Origin: Liolophura sinensis
Taxonomy: Eukaryota > Mollusca > Polyplacophora > Chitonida > Chitonidae
Length of the DNA stretch: 64,000 nucleotides
Direction of reading: 5' to 3'
NCBI RefSeq assembly: GCF_032854445.1
Contig: NC_088300.1
Span: 54,722,984 to 54,786,983, forward strand
A model generated the notes under the pieces. The model ran no database searches and was not told the DNA's origin. It saw only the letters and a program-made list of their open reading frames with translations. A program made the translations under genes and the position numbers. Each line of letters opens with the position of its first letter. Position 1 is the stretch's first letter. Positions 15,230 through 27,500 of this stretch are shown here, one piece after another.

Positions 15230-15974
15230 GGCGACTTAAATGGCTTTCTGAGCTACAAAGATCACACAGACGCTACATATTAAAAGCATACATCCACTAC
15301 GTAGAGAAGGCTGTTGAAAATCATAAAACAGAACTGACAATACATTTTTTGGCATTATTAATGCAATGCGGTCTAATTGTAGCGCATAAAGTGCACATTA
15401 TACGGCCGAAAGACGTGTTCGTGCATCCAGATTTTTGGCCTAATTGTTAAGACACATTTTCTAGGAATAATCAGATAAAATTAATGAATTCTAAATGGAG
15501 ATGATTAATACTTATAGTGAAAACTGATTAACACGGGAAATCAAAAGTCTTTCTAAAGATACATGGGCAGTTCCAAAAGCAATTTCTTTCACCTAAGACA
15601 TCTAGGGGCGTTATGGCAGACATAGTCGCCAACCGTCCAGGCCAATAATCGTAAGGTCAATTTCCAAAGCACCGGTCAACACAAACTACTAAAGAAGTAA
15701 GAAAGTATTTAAGAAATTAGAACGAAGCCATAAAAGAAAAGGGTCAACGGTTTTGAATGACACCGGAATGACGCAAGGAATGTTCTGTGGCTTGTAAACC
15801 ATGATATAATAATTGTTGAACATTAACGAAAAATATGAAGCATAGTGCCAAAATATTCTGGACACTTCATCCATGTTAGGCCTAAATCACCACGGAATAT
15901 TACTCACTGTAAAAAGACTTGGTATTGCAATTAAGACGGGGAATCAGCTCCAGTACAAGAAACTTTGCACCGCA
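15230..15974. other. No gene seen; upstream region of the small gene
   Basis: It would hold the promoter of the minus-strand small gene, but no TATA or CCAAT arrangement is convincing. ORFs are short and unsupported. Confidence 0.35.
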
Positions 15975-16152
15975 AGAAGCGACTGGCTTCCTCTTTGGTT
16001 GTATGTGGGAAGGTCTCCTAGTAACCTGTGGATGGTCGTGGGTTTCCCCCGAGCTCTGCCCGGTTTCCTCCCATCTTAATGCTGGCCACCGTCGTATAAA
16101 TGAAATATTCATGAGTACGGCGTAAAACATCAATCAAATAATTAAATAAATC
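15975..16152 (+). mobile_element. 5'-truncated SINE-1
   Basis: Starts within the body (GACTGGCTTCCTCTTTGG) and continues through GGTCGTGGGTTTCCCCCGAG to the tail GAGTACGGCGTAAAACATC and TAAATAA. Moderately diverged. Confidence 0.85.
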
Positions 16153-18185
16153 AAGTAACAAAACTGACTATAGCTGTTTTTTCACTTCTGTTTTTCTTCC
16201 ACTGTGATATGGAAAGCAAGCATTGGAGCAATGTATTGGTCATAAATTAAAAAAAATGGTGGCCTTTCCCGTCACACTGAAATATCCTTTTTTGTATTAG
16301 ACACTGCAGAGTGGGAAAAACCACTGCACCAGGAATGTAACTTTCTAAAAAATTCTTCAGCACGCAGCTGTGCATCAATCATTTAAATACATATATAACA
16401 AATGACAAAACTACGCATATAACATGTCAGTGTTGATGATAGCTACAGGACCACATATGCTCTCAACCAGGATTCACATATGATTTCGCTATACTTGCCA
16501 CACGTTACGTAATACCATGGCTTAACAATTATACACTCTAATTCATGATAACACTTATTTAATGCAAGACAGCCTATGTCCTTACTCGCACAAAAATGTA
16601 CGTTACCAAAGAAAAACAAATCCACACAAAGATTAGAACTCTTCATGAAGTGCAACTTGTTCTCCACAGTGACTTCGTCAGTTCAAAGTACTATGAAGGA
16701 TGCCTGACAAACTATGGCAGAAATGCTGATTTTAAACTTCCCAAAATACGACAAACCTTATTACACTATAAAAGTTTATTTTTTACAAACTTTGACAGCA
16801 CGTAGAAATACATACCGGTACATGAAAGTTTCGGTAAAGATATTTTTCTGGTTAACGTTGATCTTCATACTGTAAATTAAAGACGCTGTGCCTCGTTTGA
16901 ACGAAGAATTGGCGTATTTGATCGAGAGTGAAGTTTTGGCGAGTTATTAATAAGCAATCATTTCTTTTATAGTCATATAACTTTTATGGGTGATTTCGGT
17001 TTATACTTCTGATTTGGAAATTTACAGAACTGTGCTGGGATTTTGAAATTTGCACTTTCTTACCGTACCTCTCTCTGGCCGATTCTCCGCCATACCGTAC
17101 CAGGTCCTTTCAGAAAGTTAGATTAAAGGTCTTTGAAGAAATAGACTGTATTAGACTTGTTCTTGAAGTAATAACGTGCGACGCTGATTATGATCTTCAT
17201 ATAGCACACATCAGGGTCCGGCAAATGATACATGGCGAGGTAAAGACACGCCACGTATGTATATGAAAGATACATCTAGGGTTCAAGTACTAGTACGGAC
17301 TTGTAGCTGGTCTCAAGCGGATTTCTACCCACCCACCTTATCCAACCTTCCCACCCACCACCACCATTTTGAGTATATCTAGATAGATGATGTCTAACAA
17401 ATTGCACCTAACATTACTGCTTTGTTGTTGTCGTTTTTAAACCTAATTCTGCTTCTGCCATTGTGCTATGGGATGTGTGCGTTAGTTCTTTTAAGTGTAT
17501 ATATGTATATGAACTTATAGAATAATTTTAAGCCTAACTGAGGTAAACTGACAAGAGGTCTGACTTCACCGGTACAGTTTTACGTGTGATCATTTGCCTG
17601 CTATCACACTGTCGTCACTGTTCTGTTTTTACCCTCTGTGTTGCAGTCCTTTATATTATGATTACATTTAATGACTGTGTTTACTTTTTAAATTTGAAAT
17701 ATTGCTCGCAATCATTTGAGCATAGCGCAAGGACTTACTTTTGGCTGGGGCTATAACACTCATATGTCTGTGTTATCCGTTATATTAATCCCAGCTTTTG
17801 GGTATATTTTTTTGACTTACCTGAGAATTTATCGGCTGCGCGGGCAAGCGGATGCTTATATCTTATATGAAGTGGTCAGCTACAGAGTAATGGTTCAGAC
17901 GAGATTCTGTGTGTGTTCCCGGGCGTGGACATGCAGACCAAACTCAGCTGCAGTGCTGTCGGTATCAAGTCTGGATAGGTATAAAAGTAATGTTGATATC
18001 ACTAATGACGTAACGACACACCTGGTTACTAATTCCCGTTAGGCTGGTTACTTTGTTAACTTGAGCTCATTTATATGTGAACAGGTAACATAGACGTGTT
18101 GGAATCGATCCGCAGGGGAGAAAGTGATTATCTGTGCTGACTGCAGTTTGTCACGCCTAGTTACCTGGTCTTTTGGCTTCAGTCC
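16153..18185. other. No gene seen
   Basis: ORFs such as 17716-18042 have no recognisable domain, no splice-site support and ordinary AT-rich composition. Confidence 0.4.
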
Positions 18186-18578
18186 ATGTCTGCAGCTCCA
18201 AGGACTAAGACGGACATGTGGTCATTATCCTTACCAGACGTGCTGTTGGGTAAATCACATCGCCCATCCCCCGGCCAGTCACATCCACTTGGGCCATTGC
18301 AATCAAAAGTTAAACACTTCATTTGGCCTATGCAGTTCACCCAAGTTGCTGTTGTAAGCGACCTTGGGGAATTCGTAAGAATCGATATGGGCCCAAATAA
18401 CAATGGAAAAGGGTACACAGCTGAATTGAATGACACAACACAGTGGTTCAAACTGAATGATATGTCAATAAGTGCACTATGTAACCAAGAGGGCAATGTC
18501 AGGTTTGATACAGCATTCTCCCAAGTGATTCAAAACAATGGTGTAGGTCTATACCGGCACCGAGTACAATATTATTAG
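18186..18578 (+). CDS. Doubtful ORF, weak resemblance to a ubiquitin-protease C-terminal motif
   Basis: A 130-codon frame. The stretch GKGYTAELNDTTQWFKLND resembles the catalytic-histidine block of USP proteases (GHYTA then W-Y/F-K-F-D-D) but has Lys where the histidine would be. An overlapping minus-strand ORF of 105 codons and the lack of flanking exons argue against a functional gene; it may be chance or a relic. Confidence 0.15.
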   Translation: MSAAPRTKTDMWSLSLPDVLLGKSHRPSPGQSHPLGPLQSKVKHFIWPMQFTQVAVVSDLGEFVRIDMGPNNNGKGYTAELNDTTQWFKLNDMSISALCNQEGNVRFDTAFSQVIQNNGVGLYRHRVQYY

Positions 18579-18599
18579 CCCCTATATGCAGGTCTACTC

Positions 18600-21500
18600 T
18601 GCACATAGGGCCCTATACAGGAGTCACCTTTTTAGTCTACAGCGGATTTGTATGCACCTCTTCATATACGAATCAGAATTATCCGGGCATCTATATAAGC
18701 AGAACTCCTGTGTTCAATGTTCTAAAATTACCTCAGTTTGCCTCATAGAAGAAATAATAGCAGAAGTGACAACGATCAGTTCGTTTGGCACCTGTATTTA
18801 TAGCCTAGCCTTTAGTGAAGTAGCCTACCATGCGACAGATCTCAACCAATCAGTGATCCGTACGTTTTGGGCAAGAGCACTACAAGAAGTATTTTCTAGG
18901 AAGGAATATATAATTTACTCTGTAAATACACAAAAATACCTTGTGTTATATCTACTGCAGATATTGAGCGTTCTGGCTGCTTTCATTGTAGGCTACCATA
19001 TACGTTTAGAAACATTAAAAAGCACATATCAAGAGTCGTCAGATGACTTCGTTAATCAGATGTGGTAGTTTGAAGACATAGTGCCCAAGTTTACTCCATT
19101 TACAATAATAATACGGAGATTTAATGAAAGTACAAAATACTAAATATTTCCTTTCATAACTATAAATACATGGGAGATTACTCTTGTACCACTTACGTAG
19201 GCTCATTGGGCTGCAAGATGACGACACTGACACTTGATCGGCGTTCCTAGCGGCTGGACGTATTAATACGACTGAAGTAAACCGGCTAACATAGTGCCAT
19301 GCATATTTTGAAAGTATTGCAAAATACGATAATCAGCAAAGCGAACATATTGTTTAATTGTATTTTTAGGAATTTATGACAGTTCCAAAAGTAGTTATCC
19401 CTTGAATACACTGAAATATGACTGAGGAACTCGATCTGGAACTACTTCCCACACATACCATTGCGGCTTCTTACAAATTTGAATGGGTGGAGAGTGAAAG
19501 TCATTCGGATTATTCTGTAAAATGTGACAAAAAATAAAGCTTCCAAGTACAAACAACCAACATGGCTCAACCCAGGAAAGGTCCTAGACACAAGGTAAAC
19601 TGAAATCATGTCATATCAGACATTAATTCCAGCAAAAATGTGTAATTCTAACAGGAATGTATCAACAACAACAGCAACGTGAAAGTTTATCAACGAACAG
19701 TAGCCAAATTTAAGTGCATTAACTAAATTAATTATATGCAGTGCATTACACTGTAAGCTGTAAGCAAGTATGCTTTTGTCCACACGCAATATCTGATAAG
19801 TGCCCCAGATGTCCGTATTTGGGCCATTTTCAGGAAAAGGTACAAATAAGGGTAAAGAGACTTAGGGTTTTCAAATTTTCATATAAAACATTGTTAGTTC
19901 GGTGTAGTATGAAAATTGCATGCTTTTCTATGAAATATCATTGATTTGGTGGAAAATTCAGCTCATTAAAAAACACATATTCTGATCTGAAGAGAAAATT
20001 GCCTTTACCGTTAGCATGATAAAAGTGACAAAGTGTGGCATCTGTAACTTCTACTAAGAACTTATTCATCACAAGCATATGTTTGATGCATTAAACATGG
20101 ATTTAATTCTATGACAGTATGAGTATTTGCTTGTTTGCAATATTTTTTACCTTGCATTTTTCAGAAAATGTTGGCAGACCTTGGATTGTCTTTATTGTTA
20201 ACATTTGGTCATTAAGCGCATGTATACATGTCGCAAAGTGCTGATAGGGGGAACTTGTATATTCGTCTTAAAGTATCAAGATATTAGTCAGCTATTTTGT
20301 TGTTAAGGACCCACTAGACAGCACATGGCAACATCAAAACTGGATTTATCTGAAATGTCCCACAAAAAGGATGTTTTACCAATTTCCACTTAATTAAGTT
20401 GAACCATACAGAATTGTTGGCTTTTGCAGAATGTAGAAAAGTTACAAATGCACACTTGATAAAGAATTAATTTAAATTGATACAGTTAAATTTCCACATT
20501 AGTCTGATTGTGACAAAATTTGTATTTACCATTGACATTTTTTTATTTACAGTAATAAATTGAACTAATGACAAAGACAAACAGTCATGCTAATGGTGCA
20601 AGACTGATGCCCAGGTAATAATATTATGATAATAAATATTTATATTTTTTTATTGTAAGTTTCTAAACAGGGTTCTTTTTCTCTTCTAATAAGGGTTATG
20701 TGACCAAAAGAGAAATCAGAACAATTTAATTTGACTTAATTGCTTTTCAACCCAAAATGTGAGACAAATTATATGACCATAATCTTCATTTTGTAAAGTT
20801 TTGCTAATTTTGTTAATTAATCAACACTGATGCTGGTAAAATTGCTTTATACTGCAGATGTAGTGTTTACCAAAAATTTGGGACATTTAAATTCATTATA
20901 TAAGGATGTAATTCAGCACAGCCTGTATGGATATCTCACTATGAATGTAACTGTGGTTTGTTCCCAATATGTTCTCAGCTTTTTATGACAATGACTGAGA
21001 CAACTGACATTATCAGTTATTGTAATAAACAGACCATAGCATCAGTGGATTGGGTTTGATGAATTAGCAGGTTTATTTATGATGTAAATGAAATTGAACA
21101 TTAGTTCATTGCAAATGCATGAATATTTGTCACAAGGCAGGCACAATTTAGTTCCTGTAGTGGAAATACAGTCAGAATTACTGGCGCTGACATTTTTGGG
21201 GTTGAGACAGCCCGTTTAAGGTTGCATTTACAGGACAAGGTTCTACACTGTTCACACTAATGCTCAGTACAACATGTTTCTGTAACTTGTTAAAAAGTTT
21301 GTTCAAAGAAAAACAAAAAAAAACAGGTGTGATAGTCCTCCTTTATGACCAGACTGCTGAACTCAATATTGATGTTCTTGTGTAATCCATATTTTGATAT
21401 ACATGTGTACTAAGCTTATAGAGAAAATTACAATGTCACTGAAACAGAGAATTCAGTTTCATATACTGTGATTTTCAGTAGACTACAAATATAAATAGTG

Positions 21501-21983
21501 CATACTGTTTTCTAGGAAAAATGGGATTACTAATTAATGATCATTAAATGACTATTCCTTGAGCAGTAGTTGATAAACTTACTTTTAGTTACACTCAATA
21601 TCTGTTCTTTCTTGTTAATAAGCCAGCTCAGAATAAAATTGTCATGTTCTGTCCACTTGCAAATGCAGGGTTTTATCTTTGTACCAATTAATAATTGTCA
21701 ACTTGAATATAGTTCTGTCTCCACCATTTCGACCAATATGATGGCAGCAGAAGGTCTGGGTACCCTGCTTATAGTCAAATAATCCAAGTTCAGTCCAAAT
21801 CCATGCCACATACAGTACTAAAGGTTGGCGCACAAACTCACCTGCTCAGTATCAGTATTTTGTTTATTCCACTGTTGTCTGATACCATGCCCAAGATTTT
21901 TTTGCTATTAAGATGGATGGCAGTTTTATGGGTAGTTGAAATGACAAACCTTAGACAAGATACTGATAACTTTCCTTATATTA
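18600..21983. other. No gene seen; AT-rich
   Basis: The 160-codon ORF at 18586-19068 has no recognisable domain. The rest is AT-rich with no repeat I can define. Confidence 0.4.
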
Positions 21984-22125
21984 TTTATTTATTTGGTTGG
22001 TGCTTTACGCTGTACACGAGAATATTTCACCTATACTTCGGCCAGCATTATGGTGGGAGGAAACTGGAGGACCACCCGCAGGTTGTTGGCATACCTTCCC
22101 ACATACTGCCGGAGAGGATCATGAA
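21984..22125 (-). mobile_element. SINE-1 3' half
   Basis: Minus-strand match to the body and tail (TATGTGGGAAGGTATGCC, CATAATGCTGGCC, GAGTAC-like block, TAAATAAATAA), diverged. Confidence 0.8.
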
Positions 22126-22684
22126 CATATATTTAAACCTTATAGGGGGAAGACATTTCAGTGAACGTTAGACTGTGAAATGGACATGCCAGCGGCATTT
22201 GTATGTCACTTTAAATTGTCACCTAACATAATTGTCACCAGCATAATTCATAAGAGCAAGGGAATCCACAAATTCTCTGTCCAAGACCAGGAATAAGGTG
22301 TTTTAACTTTTAAGTTTAAAGAAAGATTAAAAATTAGGCTCATCAGATGGACAGCTAAAAACCATGTGCGAGTATTTTCATTCATTCTTTAGATGTCTTT
22401 TGTTGTAAATAATGTTGAATGCAATCCGATATTTGAATAATGGTGAGCCTGGCTGTCACTGCCTGGCTGTGTATACCACTGAGTATCCAGTTGTCTCATT
22501 TTTCAGCAAAATTTCTGTGCACCACTAGATATTGGTTAAAATCACGTTAAGACTCCTCAAACAGACTAAAACGTGAAAACTATGCATAAAAGTACGTTAA
22601 CTTTTTGTTTTAGAAAGATTTACCGTTATTTGTACATTTTCCCCAAAATGGCCCATTTATTCATCATTCTTCGAATGAAGTACT

Positions 22685-23018
22685 CGTCCGCTTCGGGACC
22701 GGTAGATCCAGGATCAATCCTTGGTCGAGTCACACCTAAGACTTTAAAAGAGGAAGTTGTAACTTCCTCGCTTGGCGTTCAGCATGAAGGGGATAGTGCA
22801 ACGACTGGTTGACCCGTATCAGTATAATGGCTCGGGCGGGGCAGCTTACTTGCCTTCGGTAAGTCGTCTCAGTGATGCAGCACTAAATAAAAGAGCGGTG
22901 GAAATCCGTCCTGCAACAAGGAGGCACATTACACGTGCATGCACCCTAATGATTCCTTCGTCGTCATATGACTGAAAAATTGTTGAGTACGACGTTAAAC
23001 CCCAAGCACTCACTCACT
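22685..23018 (+). mobile_element. SINE-2, slightly 5'-truncated, with exact target duplication
   Basis: Starts at CGTCCGCTTCGGGACCGG, lacking the first roughly 27 bases seen in the 33.9-kb copy, and ends GAGTACGACGTTAAACCCC plus CACTCACTCACT. The 13-mer CGAATGAAGTACT flanks it at 22672-22684 and 23019-23031. Confidence 0.92.
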
Positions 23019-23031
23019 CGAATGAAGTACT

Positions 23032-23640
23032 GTATTTGAGTGCCTCACCTTGGTGGTAAATAATGGACAAATGAACGCCATTCTGGGTATCGAATTATTA
23101 TATGTTGTGTAGTTATTTGTGGAGATATAGATAAATATTGCAATTCTTCAACCTTTTCGCATGGTTGCAAGGTGTTCAAGGTATTCAAGCATATTCTGAA
23201 GGCATTATTCAGTGTGGAATGATAAAAATTATACTTTTTGTGAAGCCGCGAAATTGCCAATCCATTCTGTGTAGGTTTTGTCTCCATATACGAAATCAGA
23301 TTAAAAATGTACATAAATTGTACTGAAAGTTGCTCTCTATATGCGAAAAGGGTTAGAGTATATTAGATTTAACTAATGATAAAAACTGTAAAAATGTGTG
23401 TTAAGAACAAAGTTTAAACAACGGTAATTTAAAGGTTGATGACACACTGTTACCGTTTAGTTGGATTAAATCGCCAACCATCACTATTATTGTAATGAAA
23501 GAACCAGACTCACACAAGCAGTCATTTTAATAACTTTATCAGTCCATATCGAATCCCAACCCCCACTGTTACACACATTTCCCAGTACATACAATTACGA
23601 GACGTACGTGATATCTAAGCCACATCTTGGAGGAAATTCT
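23032..23640. other. Downstream of RasGEF-A; no gene seen
   Basis: Non-coding AT-rich sequence that may include the 3' UTR of RasGEF-A. No confident poly(A) signal is placed. Confidence 0.35.
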
Positions 23641-24140
23641 CCACCAGAGCGTAATCGGATAGAACTGGTCTGCGAGTCAAGAAGGCATCTACCGTAGAGT
23701 TGCTAATATACTTGTATCTGGCTGCCGACAACTGAACTCAAGCAACAGTTTTCCTGGATCGCCACGATAATGGCAGTCTTTTGTGAAACAAACCTGACAA
23801 AACTTCTCCTTTGCGTTCGAGTTCTTGTTCGTTTTTGTAAATCTATTTTTGATGCTGCAAGTCCAGATTGGAAGGCAACAGACTCCGTCTCCGTGTCGAC
23901 TCACTGGGCGTTGCATGTTTCAATGTGGGACCGTACAGTTTCCGGCAGGTCATGGGTGACCTTGGTGACACGTTGTTGAACAGTTCCTAACCACGACCCT
24001 CCACCTTTCGCATCTGGGTTGCAGATTCATCACTCCGTCCTCCTTGTGGTGTTGTTTGCCACGGACTCCCTGGACGTACATGTTTCAGTTTGGAGCGCAC
24101 AGTTTCCGGTAGGCCATGGGCGACCTTGGTGACCTGGTTT
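23640..24140 (-). pseudogene. Out-of-frame C-terminal remnant of RasGEF-A
   Basis: Three-frame reading on the minus strand recovers pieces matching the RasGEF-B tail: GAVQNQVTKVAHGLPETVR, TVQQRVTKVTHDLPETVR, KFCQVCFTKDCHYRGDPGK and VDAFLTRRPVLSDYALVE. They lie in different frames with stops between. A one-base shortfall near 23730, relative to RasGEF-B, throws the last block out of frame. The two VTKV/LPETVR pieces are a 165-bp tandem duplication. Confidence 0.7.
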
Positions 24141-24580
24141 TGGACAGCTCCAACCACGACCTTTCTCTACCTTTCGAATCTTGGTTTGCAGATTCATCGC
24201 CTGCGATAATGTGGTACGCTTTGCCTAACACGGAAGTTTTGTCGTCCTTCCTTACCTCCACGATTTTCTGCCTTACTTGTTGCGCAATAGTTTGGAACCT
24301 TGCCTTCGCTGTAATCCCTTTCATCGTATTATTAGTTTCATGAGTGTTCTTCATGTTTGAATTGGTCGTGGGTAGGTCGAAGAGGGGGTGGAACTTCAAA
24401 TGGTCTTTGGGAAAGTCCGTTCTCTGTTGTTGATGTTGCACCTCGTTGACTAATCGACAGAGCAGAGCGGGAAACCAGGGGATACTGGCATCCTTTACAG
24501 GCAGTTGTTTCTTCCCAGGACCAAATTTCTGTAGCTTGAAGATCAGGTTGAGCATCTTATCACACATGGTCAAGTAGAGT
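24085..24580 (-). CDS. RasGEF-A exon 8 (shortened last exon)
   Basis: Encodes LYLTMCDKMLNLIFKLQKFG, then the PWFPALLCRLVNEV block, then a Lys/Asn-rich tail ending in TGA. The last 25 or so codons are a shifted reading of sequence that in RasGEF-B reads LGAVQHRVTEILPET. Confidence 0.7.
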
Positions 24581-27500
24581 CTGTGGCGAGAAAACATTGG
24601 GATAGTGAATATAAATAACTTCATTCACCTTGCACTTTCTTTACATCGCTATCCGTCTGCATCAGTAAAACTTTTATGTGGACTATATCCAGTACAATGG
24701 ATTAATTTTAAGCTTTATTTTCCCAGCTTATAGGCTTGACAGTGTTACAGAACACAGATTGATCGATATTAAAAGAAAATAAGCGAGGTAAACATGATCA
24801 AATTCTTATGGAAGCCGTATAGCCCCAGACCAGGAACAATATTTAAACGACACTGTAAGATTTAGTGGAGATTCAGTCAAGATTAGGACGACATCGTGAC
24901 ACTCTGCCACGTTTCCAACGACAGGGACATTCTTTCAAAAATTCATCTGAATATCGTAATGATGTTGTGGTCTCCTCCAAGTAATTAATCTAATTCTGCC
25001 AGCTGAAACTGGAACTCGACTCGGGAAGACCGACATTAGAGAACGTGAGATCAGGACAAGATTTGGAAAACAAGGCAACATTGCAAGATTTACAGGAATG
25101 GCGTGCTTTGGAAACATAGCACGATAGAATCTTGTCCGAATCTCGTCCTGTCATCCGAGTCTCGTCAGAATGCATCATTCCTTAAGACTGGAAGATAGCT
25201 TAGAAAGTTGAAGTGGTCAGTATAAAGAAGGTGACACTCTGACTAGACTCGTGCGACAACACGAGGTTTGGTCGAGATTTAACACAGCGAGAGACTTAAT
25301 CCTTTAAATTTCATATTGTCGACTGAATGTTGTCTTCATTTCACAAGAATATTTCGCTGTTTTCTGCATCTTCTCTCAAGGTTACTCTTCCCGATTTAAG
25401 GTGTAGAATCAGATTTATTATTTGGAGACCACAATATTTCAACGAAATCAAGTCGACAATTAATGCTCTGTGCGAGAGTCGGTCGAGATTTAAACGAGAT
25501 TGGTCCAGCAATGGAGGAAGCGAGATTCCTTTGAGGACGCCAGTTTCTGTAGACTGTACATGCGAGTTGTCAGGCGAAAGGTGCGTGATTTGCACCAGGT
25601 TCTCGACTCCTAGGAATGACATATGATTTGCGAGGCGTTTTTTCCAGAACTTACTGACAGATGTTGGGATCACTTTTCTGAAGTTTCTGCCAGACAATGC
25701 CTTGGCGGTACACGGAGTAAAATTGCAGACCTCTCATCACGTTGACGAAGCTGTTGAAATTCCGGATTATCAGGCAAAATTCTGCCACCTGTTAGTAAAA
25801 TGAAAGTGGAAACTGAGCACCAATAGTTGTGAATTGTCATACCGGTCAGTAAACCTGAAGTGACTATATTTTCGTTATAACAGTTGTTCATGAAGGAAAC
25901 CTGATTATAGGTGATGTATGTTGATGGATCAATTTGCACAGATTGACGTTCCATGTACAGAGTTTAACCAGCATCTTTGCTCCGATGTCCAAACCCATAC
26001 CTCACACATCTTTAGATATCTTGCATACCTTGATGAAAAGCTTGAGGGCTTCCACAGAGCTCTGGTAGCTTGGTTGATCCAAAACTTCCGTGGCCACCAA
26101 ACGGGGGATTCTCTTCGCCCAGGCGGCCATCTTCTCCAGAGCAACACATCTTGCGACCTGCGGAAACAACATACACACACATATATAGAGAATATACCAA
26201 AGCTTGAATCCAAACATGTGGATCATTCAGTACCCACTGGGGCCTAAAGAGGACTGATACACGTTTTAACATCTTCGTGATCTCAGTTTTCTTATGAATG
26301 GAAGTATCTTCCTATTTCGCCTTCTCTCTGTCTTTGACGAATCAACAAAAAAAACTTTACAGGCTGCTACAAGCATCCATGTTTAAAAAATGCCAATATA
26401 TTTTTCACTCCAAAATAAATATAATGGTATATTGTTCTAAAAAAGAAACTAAACAACTGTCCTGGACAATTTACTTGATATTAGTGTTTTCTTTGCCTCT
26501 CAGTTACCCGACGTATGGAACTAGGAGCCGAGGACAGTGCCAGCCTGGTCAAGTTACTCTGGGTAAACAACCACAGAAGGTTCCTGTCCCTCACGCTCAG
26601 CTGCATGGCGATCTCGCCGGCGTCAAACTCACGCGCATCATTAGGGCTAAAATATGACAAGATAGTAGTCTGTGGTGATTGATAGACCAACAATAGGAAG
26701 TACCAGTATATATATTCTGACATGTTAAGGTAAACTGTGAATACGTATATTAACATCTGCCTTCAAAGTTAGCGGTTTAGAGTAAACAGGCTTAAACCAG
26801 ACATAAAGCATTATCACCAGTTCATTAGCTTCCATAATTTTTGACCTTCAGAAATATCTCACTTCATGAACAGTGGCTGCTGGATCCCTGCAGGATTGGT
26901 AGGGGATGTTCGTTTTACTTGCCCGCAATGTCGACAAGGTGCTGCTCCTCCAGTTTGTGGTTCATCAGATCCTGCCATATACAGTGAAACCAAACTTATT
27001 TACCTTGACCCTTTGTTTCTTTTAACTTAGTGTTCAAACATGGTATGCTTCTCGAAATTGCTTCCTCGAGACATATCAAGACTTCGTTCAAAGATTTCTT
27101 TTGTAAATAAGGTGATGTTCATTTTTTCTGTACGAATTTTGATGAACCTTGACACAATTCTGAACCTGCAGATGGTCGTAGGTTTCCCCCGGGCTCTGTC
27201 CGGTTTCCTCCCACCATAATGCAGGCCGCCGTCGTATAAGTGAAATATTCTTGAGTACGGCGTAAAACACCAATCAAATAAATAAATAAATTGACACAAT
27301 TCTGTCAGCAAAGAACCCACAAACACAATTCTATATCGGTAAGCTGTTTCAGTTTAACATAGTTTTCAACATAACGTGAATCATATCGAGGCGGTAATGC
27401 ATGTCACCCCATTGATAATGTGCATTAAGCCATGATCATTCATTCATTCTATTTCTAATGCTGCCACAATGAAGAATCACACTGAAAACCATACACCATA

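Noticed and set aside
26876-27000. Alternative RasGEF-A exon 4 frame (DLMNHKLEEQHLVDIAG)
   Set aside because: Attractive peptide, but the conserved frame shared with RasGEF-B (PCxxCG) and the donor phases favour the other reading.
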